A DNA stretch of 64,000 bases from Chitinophagales bacterium (GTDB lineage: Bacteria; Bacteroidota; Bacteroidia; Chitinophagales; UBA10324): assembly GCA_025057275.1 (NCBI GenBank), contig JANWXQ010000020.1, forward strand, positions 65,004-129,003, in the 5' to 3' direction. Positions within the stretch are counted from its first letter, which is position 1, and each line of letters starts with the position of its first letter. Positions 17,602 to 27,416 of the stretch are shown piece by piece. Under the pieces are notes generated by a model. The model was not told the DNA's origin, did not search any database, and saw only the letters and a program-made list of their open reading frames with translations. The position numbers and the translations under genes were made by a program.

Positions 17602-20600
17602 ATGAAAAAGGTGCTGTCAGTTTGCCTTGTTGTGTTTTCCCTGCCCGTTTGGGCCCAGACCGATCAGGCCCGGCTCATGCGTTTTCCGGCCGTGCACGGC
17701 AACCAGGTGGTCTTTACCTATGCCGGTGATCTGTACGCAGTAGCACTGCAGGGAGGACTGGCCAGAAAACTTACTTCCGACCCCGGCTACGAATGCTTCC
17801 CCCGATTTTCCCCCGATGGCCGCCATATTGCCTTTACCGGTCAGTTTGACGGGAACACCGAAGTGATGCTGATTCCGGCACAGGGAGGCGAACCGCGCCG
17901 CCTGACCTACACCCCTACCCTTTCGCGTGACCAGATCAGCGACCGCATGGGCCCGAACAACATTGTGATGACCTGGAAAGACAATGAGCACATCGTTTAC
18001 CGTTCGCGGATGCGCTCATTCAACGACTTTAAGGGCCATCTGTACAGCGTAAACATCAACGGAGGCCTGAGTGAGCAACTGCCGTTTGCCGTTGGAGGTT
18101 TCTGCTCGTTTTCTCCTGACGGAAAGCAGATTGCCATGAACCGGGTATTCCGCGAATTCCGCACCTGGAAATACTACCGCGGCGGCATGGCCGATGACAT
18201 CTGGATCTTTGATTTCACCACCAAACAATGGACCAACCTGACCAACAACAATGCACAGGACATTCAGCCCATGTGGTGGAAGAACAAGATTTTTTACCTC
18301 AGCGACCGCGACCGAACCATGAACTTGTTCGTGTACGACGTCACCAGCGGCACCACCCGGAAGGTAACCCAATACACCGACTACGACATCAAGTTTCCTT
18401 CACTGGGCGACGGAAAAATCGTTTTTGAAAAAGGCGGCTATCTGTTCGTCATGGATTGCGACAACGAGCAGGTGCGCCCCATTCCCGTTCAGATCAGCGA
18501 CGACATCATCTGGGCACGTAACGAACTGATTGATGCATCCAAGTTTATCGAAAGCTGGGACCTTTCGCCCGATGGCAATCGCCTGGCCTTCGTGGCCCGT
18601 GGCGATGTGTTCACCGTTCCCGCTGAAGCCGGCATAACCCGCAACCTGACGCGCACTTCCGGATTCCACGAGCGTCAGGCCGTCTGGAGCCCCGATGGCA
18701 AACATCTGGCCTACATCAGCGACGAAAGCGGCGAAGATGAACTCTACCTGATCGCTCAGGATGGAACGGCTGCCGCCGTTCGCCTGACCTCCGGTGGCGA
18801 CACCTACAAATACGCCTTGCGCTGGAGCCCCGACAGCAAAATGCTGCTGTTTGCTGACCGCAAACAGGTGCTTCAGATCCTGAATGTGGAAACCAAAAAA
18901 ATCACCGTCGTTGACCAATCCGATGTGGGGGAATTCTGGGATTACCAGTGGTCGCCCGACAGCCGCTGGGTTTGCTACGTACGTCCCCAATGGATGACCA
19001 ACAACATCATTGTCATTTACGACGTGCAGAATGCCAAGGCCTACCCCGTCACCGATCATTGGTACGACAGCTACAGCCCGGTGTTTTCTTCCGACGGAAA
19101 GTATCTGCTCTTTATCAGTGACCGCGATTTCAACCCGACCTTTTCTACAGCCGAATTCGAGATCGCCTACCTGAATATGGCCCGATTGTATCTGATTCCG
19201 CTCAGCAAAAAAACCCCTTCACCCCTGGAGCCGAAGAACAACGAAGTCCAGATCAAAAAGGAACCGGAAAGCTCCGAAAAGGAAACGGCTTCCAAAAAGA
19301 AGGAAAAGGAAAAAGGGGGAAAAGAAGAAAGCAAGCCGGAAAGCATCAAGGTGGAAATTGACTTTGACGGCATCATGCAACGCATCGTTGGCCTGCCGGT
19401 TGAGCCGGCCCGCTACAGCATGCCCGGATATCGTGACGGAAAGGTGTATTACCTCAAGAGCAAAACCGGAGCCAATGAAACTACCCTGATGCTTTACCAT
19501 CTGGACAAGCGTGAGGAAACCGAACTGGGAAAATTCGATGCCTACCGGATCAGCGCCGATGGCAAAAAAATGGCCCTCAAGAAGGGAGAACAGTATTACG
19601 TCATGGATCTGCCCTCGTCAAAAATTACTGCCGACAAGCCGGTAAGCCTGTCCAACATGCAGGTATGGGTAAACCGTCGGCAGGAATGGCAAGGCATATT
19701 CAATGAATGCTGGCGCCAGATGCGCGATTTCCTGTATGCCCCCAACATGCATGGCGTGGACTGGAAGGCTATGAAAGAAAAATACCAGCCGCTTGTGCCC
19801 CACGTGGCTCACCGGGCTGACCTGACGTACCTCATCGGGGAAATGATTGGCGAGCTGAATGTAGGTCATGCCTACGTGGGCGGCGGCGATGAACCGGAAG
19901 TCAAGCGCATCCCTATGGGCATGCTGGGCGCACGGATCAGCCGCCATGCCTCAGGCTATTTCCGGATTGACCATATTCTCCCCGGAGCCAACTGGTCGTC
20001 GTCGCTGCGTTCCCCTTTGCGCGATGTGGGGGTTCATGTGCAAACCGGCGACTTCATTCTGGCCGTCAACGGCATCTCTGCTCAGAATTATCCTGACCTC
20101 TACCAGGCATTGGTGAATACGGCAGGCAAAACCATTGAACTGACCGTCAACAGCAAACCCGAGCTTTCCGGCGCCCGAACCGTAAAAGTTGTGCCCGTGG
20201 AAGATGAAAGTGAGTTGTACTACTACGAGTGGGTGCAGAAAAACATCCGGTACGTGGACAGCGCCACAGGAGGTAAAGTAGGTTATCTGCACATCCCCAA
20301 CATGGGCACTGAAGGATTGAACGAATTCATGAAGCATTTCTACCCGCAACTCAACCGCAAGGCGCTCATCGTGGACGATCGCGGCAATGGGGGTGGTTTT
20401 GTTTCTCCCCTGATCACCGAGCGGCTGGCCCAACGGCTGGTGTATTTTGAAATGATGCGCAACACGCGCGGATTCCCCGATCCGATCATGATGCTGGGTC
20501 CTAAGGTGTTGCTGATTGATCGTTACTCCGCTTCCGATGGCGATATCATCGCTTATCGCTTCCGCAAGTATCAGGCCGGCAAAATCATTGGCGTGCGCAC

Positions 20601-20865
20601 CTGGGGCGGCGTGGTAGGCATCCGCGGCAGTCTGCCCTTGCTGGATGGCGGTTATCTGATGCGTCCCGAATTTGCCCCCTACAACGAAGAAGGTTGGCTG
20701 ATTGAAGGCTATGGCGTGGATCCGGACATTGTCGTGGATAACGACCCCTACCGCGAGTACATGGGCATTGACGATCAGTTAAACCGCGGTATCGAGGAGA
20801 TATTGAAAGACCTGCAAACGCAGGAACGCAACGTGCCTCCTGTACCTGAATTCCCCAAGCGGTAG
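17602..20865 (+). CDS. Tricorn-like S41 peptidase with beta-propeller and PDZ domains
   Basis: A 1087-residue exported protease (signal peptide ending VWAQ). It contains WD40/PD40-type propeller repeats with repeated FSPDG or WSPDS motifs (about 25-520), a Lys/Glu-rich linker (about 540-585), the tricorn core helical domain, a PDZ domain (about 790-870) and the S41 catalytic domain. Candidate active-site residues by analogy with archaeal tricorn are His756 in [10 protein letters not shown], Ser978 in YSASDGD and Glu1035 in [13 protein letters not shown] lies between. Bacterial tricorn homologues are thought to degrade peptides; the periplasmic location here is inferred from the signal peptide. 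The ATG at 17602 was chosen for the signal peptide; the frame extends upstream without conserved sequence. TACTTTG at 17555-17561 may be its promoter. Confidence 0.88.
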   Translation: MKKVLSVCLVVFSLPVWAQTDQARLMRFPAVHGNQVVFTYAGDLYAVALQGGLARKLTSDPGYECFPRFSPDGRHIAFTGQFDGNTEVMLIPAQGGEPRRLTYTPTLSRDQISDRMGPNNIVMTWKDNEHIVYRSRMRSFNDFKGHLYSVNINGGLSEQLPFAVGGFCSFSPDGKQIAMNRVFREFRTWKYYRGGMADDIWIFDFTTKQWTNLTNNNAQDIQPMWWKNKIFYLSDRDRTMNLFVYDVTSGTTRKVTQYTDYDIKFPSLGDGKIVFEKGGYLFVMDCDNEQVRPIPVQISDDIIWARNELIDASKFIESWDLSPDGNRLAFVARGDVFTVPAEAGITRNLTRTSGFHERQAVWSPDGKHLAYISDESGEDELYLIAQDGTAAAVRLTSGGDTYKYALRWSPDSKMLLFADRKQVLQILNVETKKITVVDQSDVGEFWDYQWSPDSRWVCYVRPQWMTNNIIVIYDVQNAKAYPVTDHWYDSYSPVFSSDGKYLLFISDRDFNPTFSTAEFEIAYLNMARLYLIPLSKKTPSPLEPKNNEVQIKKEPESSEKETASKKKEKEKGGKEESKPESIKVEIDFDGIMQRIVGLPVEPARYSMPGYRDGKVYYLKSKTGANETTLMLYHLDKREETELGKFDAYRISADGKKMALKKGEQYYVMDLPSSKITADKPVSLSNMQVWVNRRQEWQGIFNECWRQMRDFLYAPNMHGVDWKAMKEKYQPLVPHVAHRADLTYLIGEMIGELNVGHAYVGGGDEPEVKRIPMGMLGARISRHASGYFRIDHILPGANWSSSLRSPLRDVGVHVQTGDFILAVNGISAQNYPDLYQALVNTAGKTIELTVNSKPELSGARTVKVVPVEDESELYYYEWVQKNIRYVDSATGGKVGYLHIPNMGTEGLNEFMKHFYPQLNRKALIVDDRGNGGGFVSPLITERLAQRLVYFEMMRNTRGFPDPIMMLGPKVLLIDRYSASDGDIIAYRFRKYQAGKIIGVRTWGGVVGIRGSLPLLDGGYLMRPEFAPYNEEGWLIEGYGVDPDIVVDNDPYREYMGIDDQLNRGIEEILKDLQTQERNVPPVPEFPKR

Positions 20866-20901
20866 GCGGTTTCGTTGCATCGGAACTCCCCGCATTTACA
20901 C

Positions 20902-20909
20902 TATATTTC
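20902..20909 (+). promoter_or_regulatory. Possible -7 element of accB
   Basis: TATATTTC, one base off TAnnTTTG, 24 nt before the accB ATG in a 68-bp gap after the tricorn-like gene. Confidence 0.35.
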
Positions 20910-20933
20910 GGCCTCCTCATCGAATCTTTTCTC

Positions 20934-21464
20934 ATGAAAAAGAAAAAGCCCAAACAACCGGCAGGGGCATCTTCTACCCAAAGTCCGATCAGTGAAGTAG
21001 AGGAGTTGGTGCGCCTGTTGCAATCCACGAACGTGTCTGAAGTAAGTATTGAACGCAACAACATTAGAATCACCATCAAAACGCACCAACCTTATGCCGC
21101 TGGCGCCGTAGTGGTGGCGCCGGCTGCCGCTCCGATGCCTGCCGCTCCCCTGCCGGCTGCCGCTCCGCCCCCGGAAGCCAAGGCCCCTGCGGCTCCATCC
21201 ACCCCTGAACCCGACGAAAGCAAGCTCATCACCATACGCTCTCCGATGATCGGCACCTTTTATCGCAGTCCGGCACCCGACAAACCTCCCTTCGTTAATG
21301 TCGGCGATGAAATCAAGCCGGGCACCATATTGTGCATGATCGAAGCGATGAAGTTGTTCAACGAAATTGAGTCCGAGCACCATGGCCGAATTGTGAAGGT
21401 GCTGGTGGAAAACGGAAAACCGGTGGAATACGACCAGCCCCTGTTCCTGGTTGAACCCCTGTAA
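20934..21464 (+). CDS. accB: Biotin carboxyl carrier protein of acetyl-CoA carboxylase
   Basis: Carries the biotin that shuttles CO2 between biotin carboxylase and carboxyltransferase in malonyl-CoA synthesis. The 176-residue protein has a basic N-terminus, a small folded N-terminal segment ([20 protein letters not shown]), an Ala/Pro-rich swinging arm (about 55-95), and the biotinyl domain with the modified lysine in [13 protein letters not shown]. Size and layout match AccB. It is followed after 49 bp by accC, and both serve the same multienzyme complex. Confidence 0.95.
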   Translation: MKKKKPKQPAGASSTQSPISEVEELVRLLQSTNVSEVSIERNNIRITIKTHQPYAAGAVVVAPAAAPMPAAPLPAAAPPPEAKAPAAPSTPEPDESKLITIRSPMIGTFYRSPAPDKPPFVNVGDEIKPGTILCMIEAMKLFNEIESEHHGRIVKVLVENGKPVEYDQPLFLVEPL

Positions 21465-21513
21465 TCCGCTAGTGGATCTTGTTTTTTTTCCGAAAAGATG
21501 ACCTGAGTGCGGT

Positions 21514-22875
21514 ATGACCAAAAAGAAAGTGACCCTTCGTCCATTCAAAAAAATTCTTATAGCTAACCGGGGTGAAATTGCCTTGCGCATCATCCGCACC
21601 TGCCGCGAAATGGGCATCCGCACTGTTGCGGTTTATTCCACGGCCGACCGCGATTCGCTGCATGTACGATTTGCCGACGAAGCCGTCTGCATCGGGCCGC
21701 CGCCCAGCAAGGAATCCTATCTGAACATGCCCCGCATCATGTCGGCTGCCGAAATCACCGGCGCCGATGCCATTCATCCCGGCTACGGCTTTCTGGCCGA
21801 AAACGAAAAGTTTGCCGCCATCTGCAAGGAATACCACATCAAGTTCATCGGTCCCACCCCCGAGCAAATCGCCGCCATGGGCGACAAAATCACAGCCAAG
21901 GAAACGATGAAAAAGGCCGGTGTGCCCGTTATTCCCGGCAGCGACGGGCTGGTCAGTGATTTGCAGGAAGGCAAACGGCTGGCTGCCGAAATCGGTTACC
22001 CCATCATCCTGAAAGCTACAGCCGGCGGGGGCGGTAAAGGGATGCGCATCGTAGAAAGCGAGTCGGATTTTGAAAAGGCATTCACCACGGCCCGCACCGA
22101 AGCCGATGCAGCTTTCGGCAACGACGGCATTTATCTGGAAAAATACATTGAAGAACCCCGGCACATTGAAATTCAGGTGGCCGGCGATCAGTACGGCAAA
22201 GCCTGTCACCTCTCCGAACGCGACTGCTCCATTCAACGGAGGCATCAGAAGCTGGTGGAAGAAAGTCCTTCGCCGTTCGTTACGCAGGAGCTCCGCGAAC
22301 GGATGGGCGAAGCAGCCATCCGCGCCTGCCAGAGCATTCAATACGAAGGCGTCGGCACGGTGGAATTTCTGGTGGACAAATACCGGAATTTTTATTTCAT
22401 GGAAATGAATACCCGCATCCAGGTGGAACATCCGGTTACCGAAGAAGTCATCAACTACGATCTGATCAAAGAGCAGATCAAAATTGCCATGGGGGAACCG
22501 ATCAGCGGTCGAAACTATTTTCCCACCCTGCATGCCATTGAATGCCGGATCAACGCAGAAGATCCGTACAACGATTTCCGACCCGCGCCCGGGCGAATAA
22601 CCGTTCTGCACACGCCCGGCGGTCACGGCGTTCGGGTGGATTCACATATTTACGCCGGTTATATCGTTCCACCCCACTACGATTCGCTGATTGCCAAAAT
22701 CATCTGTATGGCTCAAACCCGCCTGGAAGCCATCCGCACCATGGAACGTGCCCTGAGCGAGTACGTTATTGAGGGAATCAAAACCACCATACCCTTCCAC
22801 CTTGCATTAATGAAAAACAAGCATTTTCAGGAAGGAAACTTTACCACTGCCTTCTTCAGCAATTTTACCTACTGA
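21514..22875 (+). CDS. accC: Biotin carboxylase subunit of acetyl-CoA carboxylase
   Basis: ATP-grasp enzyme that carboxylates biotin on AccB. The 453-residue protein begins with basic residues and then [20 protein letters not shown]. It shows the glycine-rich ATP loop [14 protein letters not shown], the [12 protein letters not shown] segment, the biotin-site [13 protein letters not shown] motif and [13 protein letters not shown]. Length is normal (E. coli AccC has 449). Its TGA shares one base with an ATG at 22875 that opens the frame of the next gene. Confidence 0.96.
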   Translation: MTKKKVTLRPFKKILIANRGEIALRIIRTCREMGIRTVAVYSTADRDSLHVRFADEAVCIGPPPSKESYLNMPRIMSAAEITGADAIHPGYGFLAENEKFAAICKEYHIKFIGPTPEQIAAMGDKITAKETMKKAGVPVIPGSDGLVSDLQEGKRLAAEIGYPIILKATAGGGGKGMRIVESESDFEKAFTTARTEADAAFGNDGIYLEKYIEEPRHIEIQVAGDQYGKACHLSERDCSIQRRHQKLVEESPSPFVTQELRERMGEAAIRACQSIQYEGVGTVEFLVDKYRNFYFMEMNTRIQVEHPVTEEVINYDLIKEQIKIAMGEPISGRNYFPTLHAIECRINAEDPYNDFRPAPGRITVLHTPGGHGVRVDSHIYAGYIVPPHYDSLIAKIICMAQTRLEAIRTMERALSEYVIEGIKTTIPFHLALMKNKHFQEGNFTTAFFSNFTY

Positions 22876-22940
22876 TGGCCGGCAAAGTGGCTGTACGGTT
22901 TACAGGTCCGATTATCCTTTCAGGCAGCATCAATTCTTCC

Positions 22941-24044
22941 ATGCTTCAAAAATGGTGGGGCCGCAAACGCAACAGCAGGTTGCTGCGACTTTTGCTGTCC
23001 GCTGCCCTAGCACTGGCAGGAATGCAGGCAAAGGCGCAATGCTACCTGGGTGACTGCACCTCCGGATGGGGAACCTATGTGTGGGAATCCGGTGAAGAAT
23101 ACACCGGCCAATGGGTGAATGGCAAACGCACCGGGCTCGGCGTTTACGACTGGCCCGACGGCAGTTTTTACATCGGCTATTTTGCCGATGATCTGCTGCA
23201 TGGCCGGGGGATCTACATCTCCGGACAAGATGGCCCCAACCTGGTCGGCTTGTTTGAACAGGGAAATTTTGTGCAGAAGCTCATCTTCGACACCATCGGC
23301 TGCATCCTGGGCAACTGTTTCAATGGGGCAGGAGTTTATATATGGGAAAATGCTGAAATGTATATCGGCCAATGGAAAAACGGCCGTCGCACCGGTTACG
23401 GCCGTTACGACTGGGCAGACCGCAGCTCGTACATCGGCGAGTTCCGTGACGGCATGCTGGAGGGCATGGGGGAATACACCGGAGCCGACGGACAACGCCT
23501 TAAAGGAATTTTCCGGGCCAATGAGCTCGTTACTCCGGTTATCGACTCCCTCCCGGCTGCAGACAGCTTATCGGCAGCAACGCTTTGCGCAGAATTAAAC
23601 CAACTGCTTGTTCATTTCGTCGGAAATTTTGAATCCATTAAAGGGGAACGCATTTCGGGCGAATACCGTCTGGCGGAAAGCTGGCGGGCTACGGTCAGTC
23701 TTTCCAACTGCCAGCAAGCGCTGGTGGTAGATCCGCCCGGCAGCGCCGGCAATCAGTACCAATGCCTGCTGTTACGCTCCGCTCCGTTGCAGCAAACCAT
23801 GAGCCTGTATTATGCCCTCAGCGATGCGTTGAGCGCCTGTACGTTGAATTGCTGCAAGTTGGATGCCCATGAACTGGAAACCGAGCAGGGCAATTACCTG
23901 CGCTACGCTACCTTTTGGACTCCTGTTGCTGACCCTCCTCCTGCCGACGCCCGCTACAGCAACCTGCTCATTCAACTGGAAGCAGAAAGCGAAAGCTACC
24001 AGACCGGCTACCGGTTGCGCCTGCTGATCAGCACTCAGCCCTGA
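22941..24044 (+). CDS. Exported MORN-repeat protein with duplicated repeat block
   Basis: A 367-residue exported protein. From the ATG at 22941 it has a basic n-region and a hydrophobic signal segment ending near AKAQC. The frame opens earlier at 22875, overlapping the accC stop, but that would put 22 extra residues before the signal. The N-terminal half holds two similar blocks of about 80 residues. Each has a C-x4-C segment (CYLGDC, CILGNC) followed by MORN-type repeats (YTGQWVNGKRTGLGVY and YIGQWKNGRRTGYGRY). The C-terminal 190 residues have no motif I recognise and contain several cysteines. MORN repeats often mediate membrane or protein contact. Function unknown. Confidence 0.75.
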   Translation: MLQKWWGRKRNSRLLRLLLSAALALAGMQAKAQCYLGDCTSGWGTYVWESGEEYTGQWVNGKRTGLGVYDWPDGSFYIGYFADDLLHGRGIYISGQDGPNLVGLFEQGNFVQKLIFDTIGCILGNCFNGAGVYIWENAEMYIGQWKNGRRTGYGRYDWADRSSYIGEFRDGMLEGMGEYTGADGQRLKGIFRANELVTPVIDSLPAADSLSAATLCAELNQLLVHFVGNFESIKGERISGEYRLAESWRATVSLSNCQQALVVDPPGSAGNQYQCLLLRSAPLQQTMSLYYALSDALSACTLNCCKLDAHELETEQGNYLRYATFWTPVADPPPADARYSNLLIQLEAESESYQTGYRLRLLISTQP

Positions 24045-24149
24045 AGCAATTTGAACTGCTGAGCAACTGCAGGGATTTTTTTGATTCCTGCCAGCTAAAG
24101 GAAAGCTCCTGCTAAGCCGCTTCAGCGCGACAGCCACCTGGTCGGTTAC

Positions 24150-25694
24150 CTAATAGTAGCGCCGGCTTCTGCGGGGACGGCCGCCCAGTCCCAAAGCACC
24201 CAGCAGACTGCGCACAATGGTATTCCCTGCTGTTCGCGTCATGCTGCGGATGACCGGATCGTCCAACAGGCTTTTGTGTTTTTTGGCATTTCCCGATTCG
24301 GTTTGTTTCTGTTGTTGCAGCTCGCGCGTCCGCTCGGCAGCTTCCCTGAGCTTTTCCGTGAGCAGTTCGTAGGCGCTCTGGTTATCAATGACTTTGTTGT
24401 ACTTGGCAGCAATTGCTGATTTGGCTACAAGCATATCAATTTCCGCATCGGTCAGTATGTCCATTCGGCTTTGTGGCGGCCGGATCATGCAATGCACCAA
24501 GGGCGTCGGTATGCCTTTTTCGTTGAGCAGGGTAACCAAAGCTTCGCCAATCCCCAGTTGCGTGATCAGATCTTCCGTTTGATAAAATGTCGTTTCGGGA
24601 AAATTTTCCGCTGTCTTTTTGATGGCCTTGCGGTCGGCAGCCGTGAAGGCGCGGAGCGCATGCTGAATCTTCATCCCCAACTGGGCCAGCACCGCAGCGG
24701 GGATGTCGTTGGGATTCTGTGTACAGAAATAAATGCCGATGCCTTTGGAGCGAATCAGTTTGATAACCGTTTCCAATTGTTCAAGCAAAGCCGCACTGGC
24801 CTCCTGAAAAACCAGATGCGCCTCATCAATAAACATGACCAGTTTAGGCTTATCCAGATCGCCCTCTTCCGGGCAGGAGGCATACAGCTCAGCAAGCAGC
24901 TGAAGCATGAAGGTAGAAAACAGCTTAGGGCGATCCTGCAGATCGGTGACGCGGACGATAGATAAGACGCCGCGGCCATCGTCGCTGATGCGCATCAGAT
25001 CGTCCAGGTCAAAACTGGGTTCGCCCAGAAACCGGTCGGCACCTTGTTGCTGCAACTCGATGACTTTGCGCAGGATGGTACCGGTGGAAGTGGTGGAAAT
25101 GTTGCCATAGGTCTGTTCCAGCTCCTCCCTGCCTTCTTTGCTCACGTACTGCAGCACCTTGATAAAGTCCTGCAGGTTCAACAGCGGGAGCTGATGGTCG
25201 TCGCAGTACTTGAAAATCATGGCCACAAGGCCTGACTGCGTGTCGTTAAGACCTAAAATCTTGGAAATAAGCACAGGGCCAAATTCGCTGACCGTGGCCC
25301 GCAGCCGCGTGCCCTTTTGCTCGCTGAGCGTAAGCAATTCCACCGGATATGCGGTGGGTTTGAACTCCAGTTCCAGCAGCCGGCAGCGCTCAGCAATTTT
25401 TTCATTTTGCGTTCCCGCAGCAGCCAACCCGCTCATATCGCCCTTGATATCCATGAGCAAAACCGGAATACTTGCCTCACTGAGCTGCTCGGCAATCACC
25501 TGAAGCGTTTTGGTTTTACCGGTGCCGGTGGCTCCCGTGATCAGGCCGTGCCGGTTTAAGGTCCGAAACGGAACACGTACCTGCGCACCGGGTACGATTT
25601 CGCCCTCAAGCAAGGCACCACCCAACAAGAACGACTCCCCTTTGAACGAGTACCCCTCTTTAACGACATCGAGAAATTTCCCTGCTTCTCTCAT
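24150..25694 (-). CDS. HerA/YjgR-type ATPase (DUF853 family)
   Basis: A 514-residue cytoplasmic P-loop ATPase of the HerA/FtsK-like superfamily, DUF853/YjgR branch. Walker A is GLITGATGTGKTKTLQV (about residues 50-66), a Walker B-like strand is KLVMFIDEAHLVF, and the tail contains a charged coiled segment (AAERTRELQQQKQTE) ending in an Arg-rich RPRRSRRYY. The exact function of YjgR proteins is not established. The ATG at 25694 is preferred over a TTG three bases upstream. TAACTTTC at 25709-25716 (minus) could be its promoter. It is separated from ftsZ by about 170 bp and is probably a separate unit. Confidence 0.82.
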   Translation of the reverse strand: MREAGKFLDVVKEGYSFKGESFLLGGALLEGEIVPGAQVRVPFRTLNRHGLITGATGTGKTKTLQVIAEQLSEASIPVLLMDIKGDMSGLAAAGTQNEKIAERCRLLELEFKPTAYPVELLTLSEQKGTRLRATVSEFGPVLISKILGLNDTQSGLVAMIFKYCDDHQLPLLNLQDFIKVLQYVSKEGREELEQTYGNISTTSTGTILRKVIELQQQGADRFLGEPSFDLDDLMRISDDGRGVLSIVRVTDLQDRPKLFSTFMLQLLAELYASCPEEGDLDKPKLVMFIDEAHLVFQEASAALLEQLETVIKLIRSKGIGIYFCTQNPNDIPAAVLAQLGMKIQHALRAFTAADRKAIKKTAENFPETTFYQTEDLITQLGIGEALVTLLNEKGIPTPLVHCMIRPPQSRMDILTDAEIDMLVAKSAIAAKYNKVIDNQSAYELLTEKLREAAERTRELQQQKQTESGNAKKHKSLLDDPVIRSMTRTAGNTIVRSLLGALGLGGRPRRSRRYY

Positions 25695-25865
25695 CAAAAA
25701 TTTTTGGAGAAAGTTAGCCGAATCAAAGCAAAACTGCTGTGGAACAACAACGACAGGCCCTCAACCGAAGATCTTAAAACGGATCTTATTGGAGAAAACG
25801 TGAGCGCCTGTGGGAATAGTTTGCTTTTGAATGTATATGCACACCGCCTTCAGGGGCATGAGGGA

Positions 25866-27401
25866 TTAATCCACCCGATCCTGCCCGTGCAGAAACCGGT
25901 TGTTGCGTTTCACCTCTGCCTGTTGTTCGGCATTCTCGCCGTTGCCCAAAACAAATTCGGAGCGCGCCGATTCCGATGAATGGGGCACATCTGCCCATTG
26001 CGCCGATCGTCGCTTGTAGGCCGGAATGCGTTCCATATCGGCTATCTGCGACGGATTGGTCAGGTTCACACTCAAAGCGCGCAATTTGTTTTTACGCTCT
26101 TTGTTACGGTCGGATTCGGCACTGGCATTAGCCATAAGAGCATTCTGATTTTTCTGCTCCATGGTTTCGCTTACCGGCCGCTCGTGTAAAACAAATTCTT
26201 CCTCTTCATCCTGTTGCTCATGGTCAGGCAGCACTTCGCGAATGGTCAGGTTCGGTGTTTCGATTACGGCCGGATGCTCCGGACCATCCAATTGCAGCGG
26301 CAACTGTGTTGCGTCCGGTTTGACGCTTGTACGGGCAGTTTTTTTCTTAGCCGATCCCTCAGCCTCCGGCTTTTCTGCATGTTCGTTCAGCGACAATACC
26401 TGACTGCGTTTTCCCCCATCTGATGGCAACGTCGCTGACGACTTGAAGCCGGTGGCTATAACGGTAACCATGATTTTTTCGCCAAGGCTTTCGTTGTAGC
26501 AGTTGCCCCAGATCAGATTGGATTCAAAGCCCGCTTCGCGCTGCACGTATTCCGTAATCTCCCCTACTTCATCCAGAGTCACCTCCGCAGCTCCCGAGCT
26601 GATATTGACCAGAATGTTGCGGGCGCCGCGGATATCGTTATCGTTGAGCAGTGGAGAGTTCAGGGCCGTTTGAACGGCCTGCAAGGCCCGATTTTCACCC
26701 TCGGCAGCAGCCATGCCCATGATGGCCACGCCGCTGTTGCGCATCACGGTGTTGACGTCTTCAAAATCCACGTTCACGTAACCGGGAACCGTGATGATTT
26801 CAGCAATGCTTTTGGCTGCATTGGCCAGAATGTTGTCTGCCTGGGCAAAAGCCGCGCTCAGGGTTTGATTGCCATACATTTCGCGCAGCTTTTCATTGGA
26901 AACAATAATGAGTGTATCCACATGCTTTTTCAGTTCGGCAATACCTTCCTGCGCCTGCTGATAGCGGCGGGGGCCTTCGGCATTGAACGGCAATGTTACC
27001 AGCCCTACGGTCAGAATGTTAAGCTCACGGGCCAGCTCAGCAATGACCGGAGCAGCTCCCGTACCAGTTCCTTTGCCCATACCCGCCGTCACGAACAACA
27101 TGCGCGTCTGATGAGCCAGAATGGCTTTGATTTCTTCTATGGATTCCAAAGCCGATCGACGGCCAACTTCCGGATTCATGCCCGCGCCGCGGCCATCGGT
27201 CAGGTTGCGGCCTAACTGCACCTTGCAGGGAACCGGACTCATATCCAATGCCTGACGATCCGTATTGGCCACGACAAAATTGACACCAACAATTCCCTGA
27301 CGGTACATGTGGTTGACGGCATTGCCGCCTCCGCCGCCTACGCCTATGACCTTGATGATGGAGTTCGTTTCGACTCCGGGAAGATCAAACTGTATGCCCA
27401 T
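25866..27401 (-). CDS. ftsZ: Cell-division GTPase FtsZ
   Basis: Tubulin-like GTPase that forms the division ring at mid-cell. The 511-residue protein has an N-terminal GTPase domain with GVGGGGGNAVNHM and the tubulin signature GMGKGTGTGAAP, then a C-terminal domain to about residue 320. A long, variable acidic/basic linker of about 120 residues follows. Near the end it has RIPAYKRR, resembling the FtsA-binding peptide, and then a Bacteroidota-style tail (NNRFLHGQDRVD), so the conserved peptide is not at the extreme C-terminus as in E. coli. It is the last gene of the dcw cluster, 15 nt after ftsA. Confidence 0.97.
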   Translation of the reverse strand: MGIQFDLPGVETNSIIKVIGVGGGGGNAVNHMYRQGIVGVNFVVANTDRQALDMSPVPCKVQLGRNLTDGRGAGMNPEVGRRSALESIEEIKAILAHQTRMLFVTAGMGKGTGTGAAPVIAELARELNILTVGLVTLPFNAEGPRRYQQAQEGIAELKKHVDTLIIVSNEKLREMYGNQTLSAAFAQADNILANAAKSIAEIITVPGYVNVDFEDVNTVMRNSGVAIMGMAAAEGENRALQAVQTALNSPLLNDNDIRGARNILVNISSGAAEVTLDEVGEITEYVQREAGFESNLIWGNCYNESLGEKIMVTVIATGFKSSATLPSDGGKRSQVLSLNEHAEKPEAEGSAKKKTARTSVKPDATQLPLQLDGPEHPAVIETPNLTIREVLPDHEQQDEEEEFVLHERPVSETMEQKNQNALMANASAESDRNKERKNKLRALSVNLTNPSQIADMERIPAYKRRSAQWADVPHSSESARSEFVLGNGENAEQQAEVKRNNRFLHGQDRVD

Positions 27402-27416
27402 GACTGTTGATTCGAA

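Noticed and set aside
21469-22626. 385-codon minus-strand frame over accC
   Set aside because: Shadow frame of a highly conserved gene, caused by codon bias; no coding signal of its own.
24076-24112. Hairpin GCAGGGAT/ATTCCTGC in the MORN-YjgR gap as a terminator
   Set aside because: The T run is in the loop and no T tract follows on either strand, so termination is not supported.
24150-25694. HerA-type ATPase as part of a phage-defence system
   Set aside because: No Sir2, NurA or other partner nuclease beside it; it is the solitary YjgR/DUF853 type next to housekeeping genes.
25766-25795. AAGATC/GATCTT hairpin after ftsZ as the dcw terminator
   Set aside because: Only a 6-bp AT-rich stem and no T tract on the minus strand.
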